Positions 36,373 through 48,485 of a stretch of 64,000 nt of DNA are shown in pieces. Source of the DNA: Salvator merianae (lineage: Eukaryota > Chordata > Lepidosauria > Squamata > Teiidae); assembly GCA_003586115.2 (NCBI GenBank), contig QVOM02000042.1, positions 72,461,447 through 72,525,446 on the forward strand, read 5' to 3'. The notes under the pieces were generated by a model. It saw only the letters and a list, made by a program, of their open reading frames with translations, made no database searches and was not told the origin of the DNA. The number at the start of each line of letters is the position of its first letter. Position 1 is the first letter of the stretch. The position numbers and the translations under genes were made by a program.

Positions 36373-36755
36373 GGGCCTGGTCTCACTGTTCACTAGTGAG
36401 TGCATGCTCACCAGTGAAGTGTGTCCACATTTTGCAGAGCCCCAAGCGATCAGGAGCAACTGGACTGCTCCCATTATGCAGCAATCACAATTACTTCTGT
36501 GTGTGAACACTGTGCTGCGCAGCACAGCTGTGGCTACGCAGTTGTATGCCATGTCCTCAGTCGCCATGGCAGCAGCTGGATGTTTCCTCAGCCGTTGTCG
36601 TGGTGGGGTGGCCACCATTCTCAGTGCAAGTGCTGGAAGCCTGTTTCCAGGATGGTCCAGCCCTTGAAGTCTGGATGGCCAATGCACCATAGGGACTGCT
36701 CCACCATAGAATGTTGGCAATTGAGCATTCCACAGCGGAAAGTGCTAAAAGGCCC
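36373..36755. mobile_element. Harbinger-like MITE, CCACCATAGAA type, 383 bp
   Basis: Ends GGGCCTGGTCTCACTG and AGTGCTAAAAGGCCC, flanked by AAA on both sides (36370-36372, 36756-36758). Subterminal hairpin CTCCACCATAGAATG and CATTCCACAGCGGAA near the right end. An incidental 203-codon frame crosses it on the minus strand (36109-36720) but has no domain. Confidence 0.65.
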
Positions 36756-38234
36756 AAAGCATGGTTAAGCACAAAAGGAAAGTGCAGGTCATGATGGTGT
36801 CCTATCCCTCCTATCCCTAGGGTTACCCTTACAGAAAATAGGACAGGGTTCATGTTCCTTAAATAGTTGTGTAAAAAAGGAAATTTCAGAAAATGTAGTT
36901 TATCATACAGGCAAAATGTGCTGAAATTTCCTTTTCTATGGAAACCATAGAGCAGGAACCCTGCTCTAAGGTAATCTAACCTCCCTCCCTACAAGCCAAC
37001 TAATTTAGCTGACATCTTTCTTCACATCACTGTACCAGTGTGAAGACTTTTGAGAACCTAAATGCTGAGAGCTGTAGTCCAGGAACAACTGTAGGCTGTG
37101 CAGTTTGGGATCCCTGAATGACAGTTTGTCACCCTCTAGTTTGTCTGGGATGAACTCAGCATCAACTGGTGCCATCATAGTAGAACCTGGGAGTTCAGAA
37201 GTCCAGAGCTCCCATTTCACAAAATAACTAAGGGGACATGATGAGGCTAGGTTACTTCATTTTAAAGCCTCCCCTTAAAACTATTATGCCTGCAGTCTAG
37301 AATTACTTAACTCTGCCCCCAAACCAACCCAAAGCTTGTTAAAAATTGTATCTAGATGCGTCACAGAAACTGCTTTTGACATTCAAAAAATAAGGAACAG
37401 TGCCAAACTGAATTAAATATTTATTGCTAAAGAAAAAACACTGGATATGATGAATTGAATATTTTATTTGGTTTGGCTTGGTCAGATTAGCATCTTTAAT
37501 GCCTTCCCTCTGAGTGCTTGAAAAATATAGTGCAGAAATATTGGAAAACTCATTATAGTGTGAGCAAATATCATCTTGGATGACTTAAAGAGTCTTGATG
37601 CTTTCAGCGGTGACCTTATAGCTTACAGTATCTGTTCTGCATTGATCGTTAAAGCTTAAATTATTTTCTGAAATGCATTTCCAGGAATCTTGCTTACCTC
37701 CTTATGAGGCAAGGATTTCCAAACATTCTGCTGTCATCTTTTGGCAAAATGTTTCTTATTTTTTTGAAAGTGAAATCTCTCTGCATTTGGAATGTAAACT
37801 CTCTTCTTGTACAGCTCCTATTTTCACTGGGGATGTTTGCAACTTCAACGTTTATAGTGATAGTTATAAAAAACCATACCTGGAAGTTTTATATTTTCTA
37901 TGGACAAAATATAATATGATTATCAAAGCTGTAGAGTTAGTTCATAAGCCACTCAAGCCACTAGACACCCACTGAAGCAGTGGTGCCCCTAGGACACCAC
38001 AGGCCCAGGACCCCTATGCAGCCTCCCTGCCATACACTTCACCTTTGTCCTAAATACATAAGGTGGTAATGGTCTGTCCTTTTTTACAGTTGAAAATGAG
38101 AAGAGGAGTTTGTTCCACTCAGTGACTCAAATCCTCTTTTTATCCGCTCCTACCTGGGTTCTCAAAACAGATCCATTCCAGAAAGCAAATGCAAACATTT
38201 AGTAGATGACTGCACACCTTCTGACACAACTTCA

Positions 38235-38475
38235 GATCCTGAGCCTTTTCTGAGTTTCCACATTCCATGGTGGAAGAGACCTTGCAACACAGCAACCATT
38301 TGCACTACAAGGCCTGGAACATCCTGGCAATGGCAATGCAAATGGTGGTGGTCAGTGCCATGATAGCGGCTGGGGAAAATTCTGGCCGCTGCCATGGCAA
38401 CTGGGAACGTGGTGCAACTGTGCAGCTTGTCGCAGTTGTGCCGCGCAGTGTTTGCACCGGAAGAAGCTAATGGGT
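38235..38475. mobile_element. MITE fragment, CATTCCATGGTGGAA type
   Basis: GAGCCTTTTCTGAG, then CCACATTCCATGGTGGAAGAG, and internal text shared with 36373 and 53545 (TGCCATGATAGCGGCTGG, CATGGCAACTGGG). The right end is cut off where a CR1 tail begins near 38480. Confidence 0.5.
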
Positions 38476-38479
38476 AGGA

Positions 38480-38846
38480 GAATTAGGACGGACAAGGGGA
38501 AGTATTTTTCACACAGATGGTCATTGGTCTATGGAAATTACTACCGGAGGAAGTAGTGACAGCAATCCACCTAGATAGCTTTAAGAATGGATTGGACAGA
38601 TTCATGGAGGTCAGGTGTATCAATGGCTTCTAGAATGGATGCCTAGGTACTTCCTCCAGGGTGGAGAGACAGGCAGGATCCCTCTAAAGGCCATTTACAG
38701 GGAGTTGAGAACAGGTGAATGTTTTGCCTTTATATTCTGCTTGAGAATGCCCAGAAGCAATTGATGGGCCACTGTGTGAGACAGGATGCTGGGCTAGATG
38801 GCCTGTGGCCTGACCCAGCAGGGTTCCTCTTATGTTTTTATGTTCT
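38480..38846 (+). mobile_element. CR1 LINE 3' end
   Basis: 5'-truncated copy starting around GGACGGACAAGGGGAAG, continuing with TTCACACAGATGGTCATTGG, AGGAAGTAGTGACAGCAATC, CTTTAAGAATGGATTGGACA and CTGACCCAGCAGGGTTCC, and ending in TTATGTTTTTATGTTCT. It joins the preceding MITE fragment directly, which suggests insertion into that element. No full right half of the MITE is found after it. Confidence 0.85.
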
Positions 38847-39656
38847 AAAACTTCATGAAAGGGCCCTGATACTGATATAGCTAATAGTGGACCAATATTA
38901 TTGGGTAGGCTGTACCAGAATCAGGTTGAATATTAACTGCCATTTGATGGGACCAACAGTATAATAATTTGCAAATATCAAATATCACCAGTAAGCAAAT
39001 TAGGAACATAGCAGTTGTCTGAAGATGACCACTACTACGGGTGACTGTCTTGATCTATGTCACTGAAATCTGAAAATTCAGTTTAAAAGCCAACAATGAA
39101 ACTAATATTATGTGGAGAGGTTGGAAGTATATCAGGGCTTGGGTGACTGATGGCAGAATAGATTTGAGACCTGTCTGGAAAACCGAGTCACACTTCCAAA
39201 AAAAGAAAAAATCTGGTTAATGAAAGACATTGTTTCAGGATTTTCTTTAAAGCACAACTCGGCCTATCAGTTTCATTCAAGAGATAATGGGTCAGCTGCA
39301 GGATTTGAGGGTCAAAGCTCACATTTACAGCTGACATTTCTGACACGCAGCATTTGGCAGGGAGTGGAGTGCTCTATAGTTCTTGGGCAGTGAGACGCTG
39401 GATCTGTTGAGTATTATTGCTTGTCACTGTGTGCTGCCCTAGGTAAGTCTTTCAGTCTTCCTAAGATAGAATTTATAGCCATTCATTTGAATTTAGAACT
39501 AAGCGATTCCATTGAGAGCATTCCATGGTTGGTTCAGACATATATGCACTCCGTGGTTGATCAATTGCAGCTGATGTTGTGGGTTTGCTTCTCAGTAAAG
39601 CACCATATATTTCAGATGCCTGAACTATGGTGGTTTGCTCACATATGCAGTCATCA

Positions 39657-40500
39657 CTTTATTATTATTATTATTATATTTTATGTATTCAAATGTACAA
39701 TATAAAGACATATTGATTGCATCTGATACAATCAGGATACATGATTCAAAAACTTAAGAATCCTGTCTCTAACCCCTCCTCAACCCCAGGCAATCCACAA
39801 TAACCAATTCTCTTCCTTAATGACTTGTTTCAATAAACCATTTCTCTAGTACTTCTTGAAACTCCCTGCACGTTATAACCAATATAACAATGCTGCTTTA
39901 TTCAGTAATCAGGCTTCTTGTAATGTTGACATGATCTCATATAACAGTGTCTGGATTTTCATAAAAAATTCCTTTCTTTCCTTCCTCTCCATTACCTTTT
40001 CTTTTTATTTCATGTTTTCAAACATCATCATCTCCCAGACAATTTTGCACCATTCCTTTCCCCCCAATTTTCTCTAAGAATTTCCACTTTTGTGATATCA
40101 GTAATTGGGCTGCATATGTTAAATAGTATAGCAAAAGCTTCTTTTCGAAGCTAATGTTTGTTGACATGAGAATATGCAATATACTATGCAGTAGGTACTT
40201 GTAATCAATGAGTTAGGAATTCCACATTTTTATTCCCGAGCATAGAGCCTTTGATTTAAAAAACTTGAATCTTGCCCCACGTGTTAGTATTCAATGCCCC
40301 TATCTCCTTCCTCTTTTTTCCTAAATTTTGGAATGTTATTTTATTAGGATTTTCTTTATGATGTTGATCACCTTCATATAATTCCTTATACAGCTTATCA
40401 CATCTGTTCTTCATTTGTTTTGGATCTACAGTCCCTCCTTATAAGTGCCTTCATTGCTTCCCATACAAGGAAAGACACCTTGATCATATGCAGTAATCTC
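39657..40500 (-). mobile_element. Possible L1-like LINE relic, antisense
   Basis: Translated on the minus strand, the part near 40430-40480 reads like EAMKALIRRDCRSK followed by lysine-rich text, reminiscent of the segment after the L1 endonuclease (VWEAFKAxIRG). Further 3' it is AT-rich and broken. An (ATT)n microsatellite lies at 39660-39678. The assignment rests on a short motif only. Confidence 0.4.
39660..39678. repeat. (ATT)n microsatellite
   Basis: Six ATT units in intron 1, at the edge of the possible antisense LINE relic. Confidence 0.85.
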
Positions 40501-41501
40501 TTGATATGTAGTGATTAAGTCATGCATGTGAAAACCAAAGTGCTGATTCAGAGTTTTAGGTGAGTGTGCAGTATCTGTGCTGATTCAAGGAGTGTGTTCG
40601 TGTGTCTGTCTATCTGTTTATCTGTCTCTGGTTCTTAGTTCTCATTAACCTGGAAAAGGGTACACATGGTTATGGAGAATTTTCTGACACTGGCTATAGC
40701 TATCTTGAATATTACAAAACAAGAATGGTGAAAGCACTGTTAGTATGGTGGGTCTACTGCAATTTTGTCCTCTCTTTGTATTTTTGACTATTTCTTTGAA
40801 ATAAAGCTCAAATTTGGGAGCCTCTTACTAATTTATGGTGAAGTCAGACACTGGTTACAAAAGAAGTTGGATTTGACCTTTGATTGTTATGAAAGATCCT
40901 GTGCTAATTTTCCCCAGGAGGCAGAAACTTTTTATCTGTTCCCAGAGCAAGGACAGCACATCAGAAACAGCAGGTCTAGTTGATGTTAGGTTGCCAAGAT
41001 ACTTTGAAACTGCTGCCCCAGCCCTGGCCCACTTCCTATAGTCCTTTGTTCCTTGTCCTCCATTCCAAAGGTGGGAAGCGAAACAAGTCTTTGGCACAGG
41101 GGTAATTTACCTGTGGGTCTCCAGATGTTATATCTCAGTTTGCATTGGCCCTGTGCCAGGGTGGCCAGTGGTCAGGGAGAATGGAACTGTAGTTTAGCAA
41201 CTTCAGAAGATCAAAGGTTTCCTGTTCTTACTTAAAATAACCCAGAGATGAGGCTAGCAACCATTTATTCCCCACCCTATGCCCTAAGCAGCTTACCATG
41301 ACTAAAAGCTTAAAAGCAAGACTTAAAAGCAGTTAAAAACAGTAAGAGGAAGAAGAACCTGTACTAATTACTGGATTATACTGTATGGTGTTCAGCTCAT
41401 ACACTTGCTTCGCCTGTGGCAGGGACACAGAATCCTTGATGCTCCAGACTTGCAAGCACTGCCATAATTATCCCTGCCTATTATGTTCTGATAACATCAG
41501 G

Positions 41502-41681
41502 GGCCCTTTCTGCACTTGGCCTTATTACAGATTATATCCTGGAATAGGGACCTGCCATCCACATGCTAGTGCAAACTATGAAAGGTCTTGCCCAGGGCCT
41601 ACCATAGTCTGCACTAGCATGTAGATGGCAGGTCCCTATTCTGAGATATAATCTGGAATAAGGCCCAGTGCAGAAAGGGCC
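41502..41681. mobile_element. Palindromic MITE, family B, 180 bp
   Basis: GGCCCTTTCTGCACTTGGCC and its complement at the right end; arms share GATTATATCCTGGAATAGGG and CATCCACATGCTAGTGCA. It has the CpG-depleted form of the blocks that are CpG-rich at 19247. Flanking 3-mers AGG and AGA agree in two of three bases. Confidence 0.75.
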
Positions 41682-43020
41682 AGAAAGTCCACCAGTTAGC
41701 CACTCCTAATCTCTGTGGCCACCTTGAGCGTGGGGTGTTTGGGTTGTTAGTGGCCATGAAACTGGATGGATATAATTGAGAGAAGGCCACTATTTTTATT
41801 AAGTGCATTCCATTTGGCTGTAGCAGCTTATACTGTCACAATAGTGGAGGCACTGCCAGCACCCTGCACAAAATCTCAACCAGGGCGAATACTGGTTAAA
41901 ATCATGGCACACAATACTTTAGGCTAAGTGAACACAGCTGCTGAATTAAAGCACCAAAACTGAAACTTTAGAATAAAGACCCTATGCCTTAGCTGCATAC
42001 ATCTAAGAACACTGGAAATCATGTGCTTTAGGGTCACACTTCTATTAAAAAAAAAATTTAAAAGTTTTAAATATGGTGTCACAAATCAGTGTTTTGTTCC
42101 TTTTAGTTTGGGCGTTTTTATTGTTTTACAGTATTTTGTACACTGCTTCAAAATGGTGGTGGAGGGTGATACAGAATTTCCATAAACAAATAAATTAAAT
42201 ATGTCTTCCAAGATACATAAATCTAGTGCCTGGATTTTGCATTGTCTGCTCTCCAGGTGTTTTACAAGACTGCTGGGTCACTAATTAAATAGTTGCTTTC
42301 CAGGGGAAAGGTTCCCCCTCCTCCACCATATTTTTTTTCCTTCTAGTCAGAACGCAAACAGCTGCATTGTTTGCCAAAGCTTCTCTCTTCCCTAAGGCAG
42401 TTGAATGTTTGTTTAGTACAGCTGTGGTGAGGGATGAGCTGAGAAAGAATTGCCTCTGCATAGTTTTCATTTCCTCTACCTTTAAACTGTACAGCTGTAA
42501 AAATATGATCCTAAGTAGACCTGGCGAGGATATGGGGACTGCTTTTAGTTTATTATAAGAGGCCCAGAAGGAAAAACTTTTATTTTTTTGGATCCACGGA
42601 ACTGTTTTGTAGTTGATGCCAATACATAGTAATTAACCAATATCTTTTTTTTCTAACCTGCAAATGGTAACTGGTAGAATCTTCATGTTGGGATTTCTGG
42701 ATCAGAGTTTTCAAACTGGGGACTCTAGAATTACACAGTGCCTGTTTGGTAAAGTTCATCTTTCCAAAATCCATCCAGCCAGTTTTTCAGATCTGGTATG
42801 TTTAGTAAGAGGGTATATTGGGCAATCTGAATATAAGCCAAAATGTTTCTATTCCAGTCCAAAGTTCAGGGGCTTAGTACATGATTTTATTTATATGCAA
42901 AAGTTCTCAGATTTGGTTCTTAGAATTCTAGTTGAAGGAATTCCAAAAGCCAATATGAATCAGGAATCAGAGCACTATATTTCCTAGATTAAAGCAGTGT
43001 TTTTCTGAGAATGAATTTCT

Positions 43021-43047
43021 TTTTTTTTTTTTTTTTTTTTTTTTTTT
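43021..43047. repeat. Poly(T) tract, 27 bases
   Basis: Uninterrupted T run followed by GCAG. It looks like a splice acceptor but no open, recognisable exon follows. It is probably a retroposon tail in antisense or a slippage tract, and a likely place for assembly error. Confidence 0.9.
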
Positions 43048-43641
43048 GCAGACCATATGTTTCAAAAAGTTGCAGCAGAAACCTGGGAGGTTACCAAGAC
43101 AGTTTCCAAATAAACCTCTATGTCTTTTACTTCTTTCTTTGAGAAGACAAATTAAATGTGCAGACTGTGTGGACCAGGTCACATTGTCATGCACCAGAAG
43201 TGGCTAGTGCACTAATCACATGAGCTTCTCTGTCATTGTTAGTCACAAGTATTTCCGTTCTGGGAAAACGCCATGAATAGGAAATATCACAAACAATGGG
43301 AGAGGTGGAAACTCACATTTCAACTTCTCCTGAAAAAAAGTAGGAACATTCCAGTCTCTAGGGCAAATGAATATGCAAGTTATCTGGATTGTAGACATCA
43401 AATGTTGTACAGTTCTGCAGTTGCAGATTAATGAAAACTGCAGATTTTAACATGCTGATGACTTGTGCCAAATGGGCACTATCAGGACCAGGAAGTGTGC
43501 AGCGTTCGCCCAGCTAGTATGTGACATTATACAACCCCAGCACGTTGTTTGGGTAAATGCAGTGTTCTTCCTTGGCCCAGATGTAAGGTCACATCTCCAC
43601 TTACCAAGTGAGGTGTCCAGTGAAGTGTCTTTTGCCACACT

Positions 43642-43800
43642 GGACCTTTCTGCACTTGGACTTCTTCCAGATTATATCTCAGAATAGGGACCTGCCATCT
43701 GCATGCTAGTGCAGACTATGGTAGGCCCTGCACTAGCATGTGGATGGCAGGTCCCTATTCCAGGATAGAATCCGCAATAAGGCCAAGTGCAGAAAGGGCC
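43642..43800. mobile_element. Palindromic MITE, family B, 159 bp
   Basis: Ends GGACCTTTCTGCACTTGG and CCAAGTGCAGAAAGGGCC, flanked by ACT on both sides (43639-43641, 43801-43803). Near-complete foldback with arms TATCTCAGAATAGGGACC and GGTCCCTATTCCAGGATA. It is the best-bounded copy of family B. Confidence 0.8.
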
Positions 43801-44825
43801 ACTGTTTCTACTTGTGGTGGCAGAAAGTGCCTCGTGACACTTGTGTCACTGCATTGGTGGAAGTAATCGCTGAAACACCATTTCTTGGAGGCGAGATTTC
43901 ACCATCCTCAACTGAGGCATCTCAAAGTCCCTTCTTGCTCCAAAATGGAGACAAGGAAGCATCCTTTCAGGTGGTGATTGTGGTGCCTCTCCCAAGTGAC
44001 CAATGGGAGAAGTGCTGCCTCAAACAGAGACAGCGCCTCAACCTCAGTAACAGCCTTGTGATTGGGTGGTCAGTTCTTTTTTCTTATTCTTCATGAGTGC
44101 ACATAACTTTTTCATGGATTGTTTTCACTCTATAGTCTGGTTTACAACACACACTGATATGCTCCAGTGCAAATGTTTGCAAGAAGAGATTTTTGGAAAA
44201 TGTACATAGGGTGTTACCTGTTTTATGCTACTAATTTGTTTTTCAGTTAAAAGTCAAGAGGGTGATTGAAAATTGAGTTGTTTGGGGAGTTTGCACTATT
44301 TGGTTGGAAAAGAGGTATCCCTATTTTCCTCTTGTATATTGATTGTGGTGCAAGTGGTTACCTAAAAGATAGAACTGATATTTGATAGAAGTTCAAATTT
44401 AGCTCAAGTTTGCAAAATTCAAAGCTTTGAATTCTTGAGTACTTTGAATTCCTGGGTGTTTGCTCATACTAGAGGGAATAGCCCAAAGTTTGATTGAAAT
44501 TTGAATTCAGTCAATTTTTACAAAATTCTGCAATTAACAAAATGTCTGCAGAATGTTTGAGAATGCTTAAGAATCTTTGTTCTGGACACTAGAGCTCCTG
44601 GATCACTTCTCCGAAAGTTGTGGAGGATACTTCACTTTGATCTCTCTGAACTGTATTTTGATCTGCTGCATAGGAGTGCACAAGACCAAATCTCTCAAAA
44701 CTGCTTTTCGGTGTCAGCGAGGAGCCGTGTACTTATGTGCAGTAGCACACCTTTCTGGGCTCCTGAAAGGGGTAGAACGCTCACCTGTACACAGCTGCTG
44801 TTCTTTGTGCTTTCCAGAGTTTGCA

Positions 44826-44845
44826 TGGTGGTGGTGGTGGTGGTA
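44826..44845. repeat. (GGT)n microsatellite
   Basis: Six to seven GGT units in intron 1. Confidence 0.85.
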
Positions 44846-45390
44846 GTGATAGTGAGATAAAGCCCTGCAAAGTCACAGTTTGATGACATTGTCACATGCA
44901 GTGATTCTCCAACTACTGTGTTTTTAGAGCCAAATTAGATATGAAAAAAGGCTATCCATAACCAAATATTTTGCTTCTCCCCACTGTACTCCCTCCAAAG
45001 AAAAAAAGCAGTTGTAGAAGACTGAATTTGATTGGTGGTGTTGGATGAGAAATGAATTAATTTTATACACTGAATGTTTTGCATTGAGGGGAAAGTCCGC
45101 ATTAAACTGAAAGACTGTATGAGTTGGCAACCTGATAAGGACATGCTTAGTGCATATAATTAGTACCCAAACTACAGTGACCTCTGCTCTGGACATAGTG
45201 TTAATGTGGGATGCTTGTGCTGATTTTCTACATGGAGTTATTCTTCCCCTGAAAGTAGTTATTGGTCCATAAAGCAAAACATAGGGCCTGGTCACATCAC
45301 AACATGATAGGTGTTTGAGGACTAAACAGTAACTGACCATTTTTAGCCTATTCACACCCAATACTCCTTGGGGTGGAAGTGATAGGACAT

Positions 45391-45725
45391 GGCAGCTCCA
45401 GGAGTGGCACAGCCACACTGCAGCCTGCAGTGCATGGACAAGGGCATGCTGGGCAGGCCGGCTTGAGTCACCCCTCTGTCTCTGGGCACCAGAGCCTGCA
45501 GGCTGCCTTCCATATTGCCACTGAGTGCAACAAGACAACCTTCCCAGGGTGAAGCAGGCCAGCTCCAGGGTGGCACAGTCAAATCATGTCCAGCAGTTGG
45601 TGGACAAGGGCATGGCAGACAGGACAGCTTGGGTTATCATCTCTGACCCCGGCTGCCAGAGCCCACAGGTGTGCCCTCCATGTTGCTGCTGGGCAGGGCA
45701 GAGACCAGCAATCCTTCTCCTGGAA
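45391..45725. repeat. Tandem duplication, 167-bp period, two copies
   Basis: AGCTCCAGGAGTGGCACAG starting at 45394 recurs as AGCTCCAGGGTGGCACAG at 45561. The order of blocks that follows is the same in both (GGACAAGGGCATG, CAGGCCGGCTTG / CAGGACAGCTTG, CCAGAGCC, CCTTCCATATTGC / CCTCCATGTTGC). It is GC-rich against its surroundings and lies near possible transposon ends around 45290. A frame of 204 codons on the minus strand is incidental. Confidence 0.6.
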
Positions 45726-46149
45726 CTGCCCCACAGGTTCCTGTGCCCACTTGTACCTCACACTCCGAGCACACTTCAGGGGCTTCTAAGTATGTTCCAA
45801 GCACTGTGTGGCCTCCCCCATGACCCTCCTTGAGCTAATGCTCAGGAGGAACCCACGTTGGAGGGAGGGAGGCCCGTCTTGTTCTCCTCTTGCCTTGAAA
45901 TGGTCTCAGTGCTGGGATAAGCTGAATATAGGTAGTTCAAATGGGGGGATAGTCCAGAGAAAAAATGGAACTGTATTTTGGTGTGTGATCCCTGATAACA
46001 GAGGATGGTTTGAAAATGGATTAAACATAAGATGAGACCGCAGTCATACAGCTGCTTCCCTCACTCTGCATGATAGTAGCTTGGTTAGGTGATTTCATAT
46101 GGGGCATAATGCAGGAGCAAAGGCACTATTTCCCCCATACAAACACTTT

Positions 46150-47032
46150 GGGCCTGTCCACACTTGGCAGTAGCAAGCATGACACATGCTTGTTAGCCAA
46201 GTGAATTCGCACCGGAAGATGGCTACAGCGACCAGGAGCAGACCTTATCCACTGCCAATCGCTACTACCGCTGGTGCATTAATTAGCTGTCCAAATCCTT
46301 ACCTGAAACTCAGAGTGACCTTCAGGTAAGGATCCATTTGCACTTACCTTGGCGATCCATTTGCACCATGGCGGTGGCTATCTTCTGGGCAATGGGCCTG
46401 CCCATCGCACATATGTGACCTTGCAATCATGCATGCCTGATTGGCAATGGGGCCTACCCCTTCATGCGGGCCTGAATGGGCCCGTGCAAGGCCCCAATCA
46501 GGCTCACGATGCCGTGATTGGACCTGGGAGGCCGGATGGGGCTGTGCTGCAGCCCATCTGATGTTCTGGTGCCCAATTGCGGGTACAGAGGACGGTCATC
46601 GCGGCAGTGGCCTGCAAGCATTGGGCTCCTGCCATGGTGACCGGGAGACCTGCACAGTGTGCAGGCATGAGGCAGATCACGACTGTGTACTGGCCCCTCG
46701 CCATAGTGCCATCAGGCCTACCCTATCGGGCCCATGGCAGCCCTATCTGGCTCCCCAGGCCCGATTGCAGCATTGTGGGCCTGATCGGGGCCTCACGCAG
46801 GTCCTATTGCCCATTGCACATGCGCATGCATGTGTGTGGGGCTGCGGTTGCCATGGCAGCAGCCGGCCGCTTGCCAGCCACTGTCATGGCAAGGATCAGG
46901 CACAGATACTGGTTTTGGCACCTGTGAATGCTGGTAGCTGGTTCCAGGTGAGTTTTTAGTCCCCATTGGGGTCTATTCCACTGTAGAATGGGCTAATTAG
47001 CCAATTCTATGGTGGAAAGTGTGAACAGGCCC
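46150..47032. mobile_element. Large GC-rich MITE-like transposon, 883 bp
   Basis: Left end GGGCCTGTCCACACTTGG and right end AAGTGTGAACAGGCCC are inverted repeats of the group seen at 36373 and 57273. Flanking 3-mers TTT and ATT agree in two of three. The subterminal CCAATTCTATGGTGGAAAG near the right end is the CCACCATAGAA motif in complement. Several frames of 116-172 codons cross it, but they hold no recognisable transposase and are probably by-products of the high GC content. Confidence 0.6.
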
Positions 47033-47462
47033 ATTGGTCAATCTGGTCATGATACCACTTTTCCTTAAAAACTGCAAGAGATCCTGTTCATTGATCTCCC
47101 TTATAATGCTTATTATGATTTGACATTCAGTACACAGGTATTCTTGAGGAATTAATTCTGTGTGACCTGAACTGTGGAGTATGGTAGTGAATAGTGGTTG
47201 TGGAAAAGGCTTTTGGATTATGGAAAGGCAAGATAATGGGCACAAGACAAAATAGCTTAAGATTCAAGATCTGTTCAAGGTCAGTGGTTGTCCCCGTTCA
47301 ATAATGCTGCTACACTGGATATATGTGAGATGTCCTGGTTAGCAACCTTTGTTTGGCAAGGATGGAGAGGCATAAACAAGCAGGTTAAAATACAGCTCTT
47401 GGAGTTATTTGCTTTTCTTTAAGAATTAACTAAGGCTGCTAATCTTCTTTTGTTATTTCTAG

Positions 47463-47601
47463 TTGATGACCAGCCACAGTGTCTCTGCTGTGTGCTGTTG
47501 CCATCTGTGGTGCTGCTGGTGTTTACAGAGGGAAGATGGCATTCTGGACACAGCTAAGTTTGCTGCTATGGAAGAATTTCACTTGCAGAAGAAGGCAAAC
47601 G
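47463..47601 (+). other. ABCA1: ABCA1 exon 2 (5' UTR end and start codon)
   Basis: The acceptor is TTATTTCTAG ending at 47462. The first bases TTGATGACCAGCCACAGTG align with the recalled start of human exon 2 (TTAATGACCAGCCACGG), which confirms both the border and the gene. The untranslated part is 73 bp, followed by 66 bp of coding sequence and the donor GTAAGA. An upstream ATG lies at 47466. Confidence 0.92.
47536..47601 (+). CDS. ABCA1: ABCA1 coding exon 2, residues 1-22
   Basis: Encodes MAFWTQLSLLLWKNFTC, then RRRQT: the cytosolic N terminus of the transporter just before the first membrane helix. Start choice: A at -3 and G at +4 give a strong initiation context, and the LLLWKN-T-RRRQT pattern is shared with all vertebrate ABCA1 proteins. 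The 66-nt length equals human. Residue 3 is Phe, where human has a palmitoylated Cys, and residue 17 is Cys, where human has Phe. Confidence 0.95.
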
Positions 47602-48029
47602 GTAAGAGCACAGCATCACTTAGTTTTCAAGAAGCAGGCAATGACATTGTCTGCTGGCTCTGTTAAAAGGCCTTTCAGGGTCTCTCCAGACAAAGAGGGG
47701 AGGACACTTTTTTTTTTCCAGAAAGGTCATTGTTACCCTATTATGGCCTTTAAAAAGGCCGTCAGATTGGTCTGGCACAAAGGTGGGGCTTTGTGTCCAT
47801 TTCTGACTGATCAATCTAGTACTGTGGTGGGATGGACCGCACCAAACATGGCCTCTACTGGCACAGAAGGACAAATGCTGGCTTTCCAGAGAAGAGGCAG
47901 GAAATCACATAGCTCCTTAAATATGCCACAGCAGAGGGATGGGTTAGCACCACATCTACACAGTGTTGGGCTTTTTTAGTGTGTTTGGAGGCTCCCTCAG
48001 ACAATCATTTCTGGCATGTTAAAGGCACA

Positions 48030-48135
48030 GTTATTTCATGTATTTATTTATAGCATTTATATCCTGTCCTTCACCATATCCCAGGGCAGGTTACAATTAA
48101 TAAAAGCATTAAAATGCCACATAATAAAATAAAAC
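48030..48135. repeat. Retroposon tail-like segment
   Basis: Contains TTTATATCCTGTCCTTC followed by GGGCAGGTTACAATTAATAAAAGC, the antisense form of a 3' tail (around 'ATATAAAT' and 'AATAAAA') found at the end of many vertebrate SINEs and LINEs. The family is not resolved. Confidence 0.4.
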
Positions 48136-48485
48136 TACATTTCTCCCCCACCCACTGTCCCCAACCCCCAAACTCCCATAGATGTAGGTAGCTTTTATGA
48201 CCACAGTTGCCAACCTTTTAGGGAGTTCTATAGATATAGTCAAAATTCTGGCACCACACCACAAGCAAGACCCCCTGGGTTGCTTCTTTTCTCTAGGCCC
48301 TACCAGGGATGGTGCTCAAATATTTGAGGGCACCAAAGGAAGCCATCAGGAGCACCACTGTATCAATGGAAACCATGATGGTTGTTCCATGCTTTATGAT
48401 AAAAATAAATATGGATTCAGATAGGGCATGGCTAGGTTTTTGAGGCACATCTGATGGACAATAACCATCAAATTCAAATCTTATG

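Larger units (their letters stand above)
18492..47462 (+). other. ABCA1: ABCA1 intron 1 (about 29 kb)
   Basis: Begins with GTGGGC and ends with a pyrimidine-rich tract and TTTCTAG at 47462. It carries most of the repeats listed here: family A-like and family B MITEs, Harbinger-like copies, two hAT-like foldbacks, SINEs, two CR1 tails and LINE relics. Stretches without a listed repeat (for example 29450-31935, 32293-33363, 33551-35233, 39000-39650, 43804-45390) show no exon, RNA gene or other element that I can support. Mammalian ABCA1 intron 1 contains regulatory elements, but none can be recognised here. Confidence 0.8.

Noticed and set aside
36109..36720. 203-codon open frame on the minus strand
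   Set aside because: It runs through a transposon with inverted ends and flanking AAA duplications, has no domain or splice signals, and overlaps a similar frame on the plus strand.
43021..43090. Splice acceptor and hidden exon after the long T tract
   Set aside because: TTTTTGCAG looks like an acceptor, but no conserved coding or donor follows and ABCA1 needs no exon here.
44924..45538. 204-codon open frame on the minus strand
   Set aside because: Covers part of a tandem repeat and AT-rich intron; no motif, no family resemblance.
46441..46959. 172-codon frame on the plus strand
   Set aside because: Lies inside the GC-rich transposon at 46150-47032, where frames in several phases are open because of base composition.
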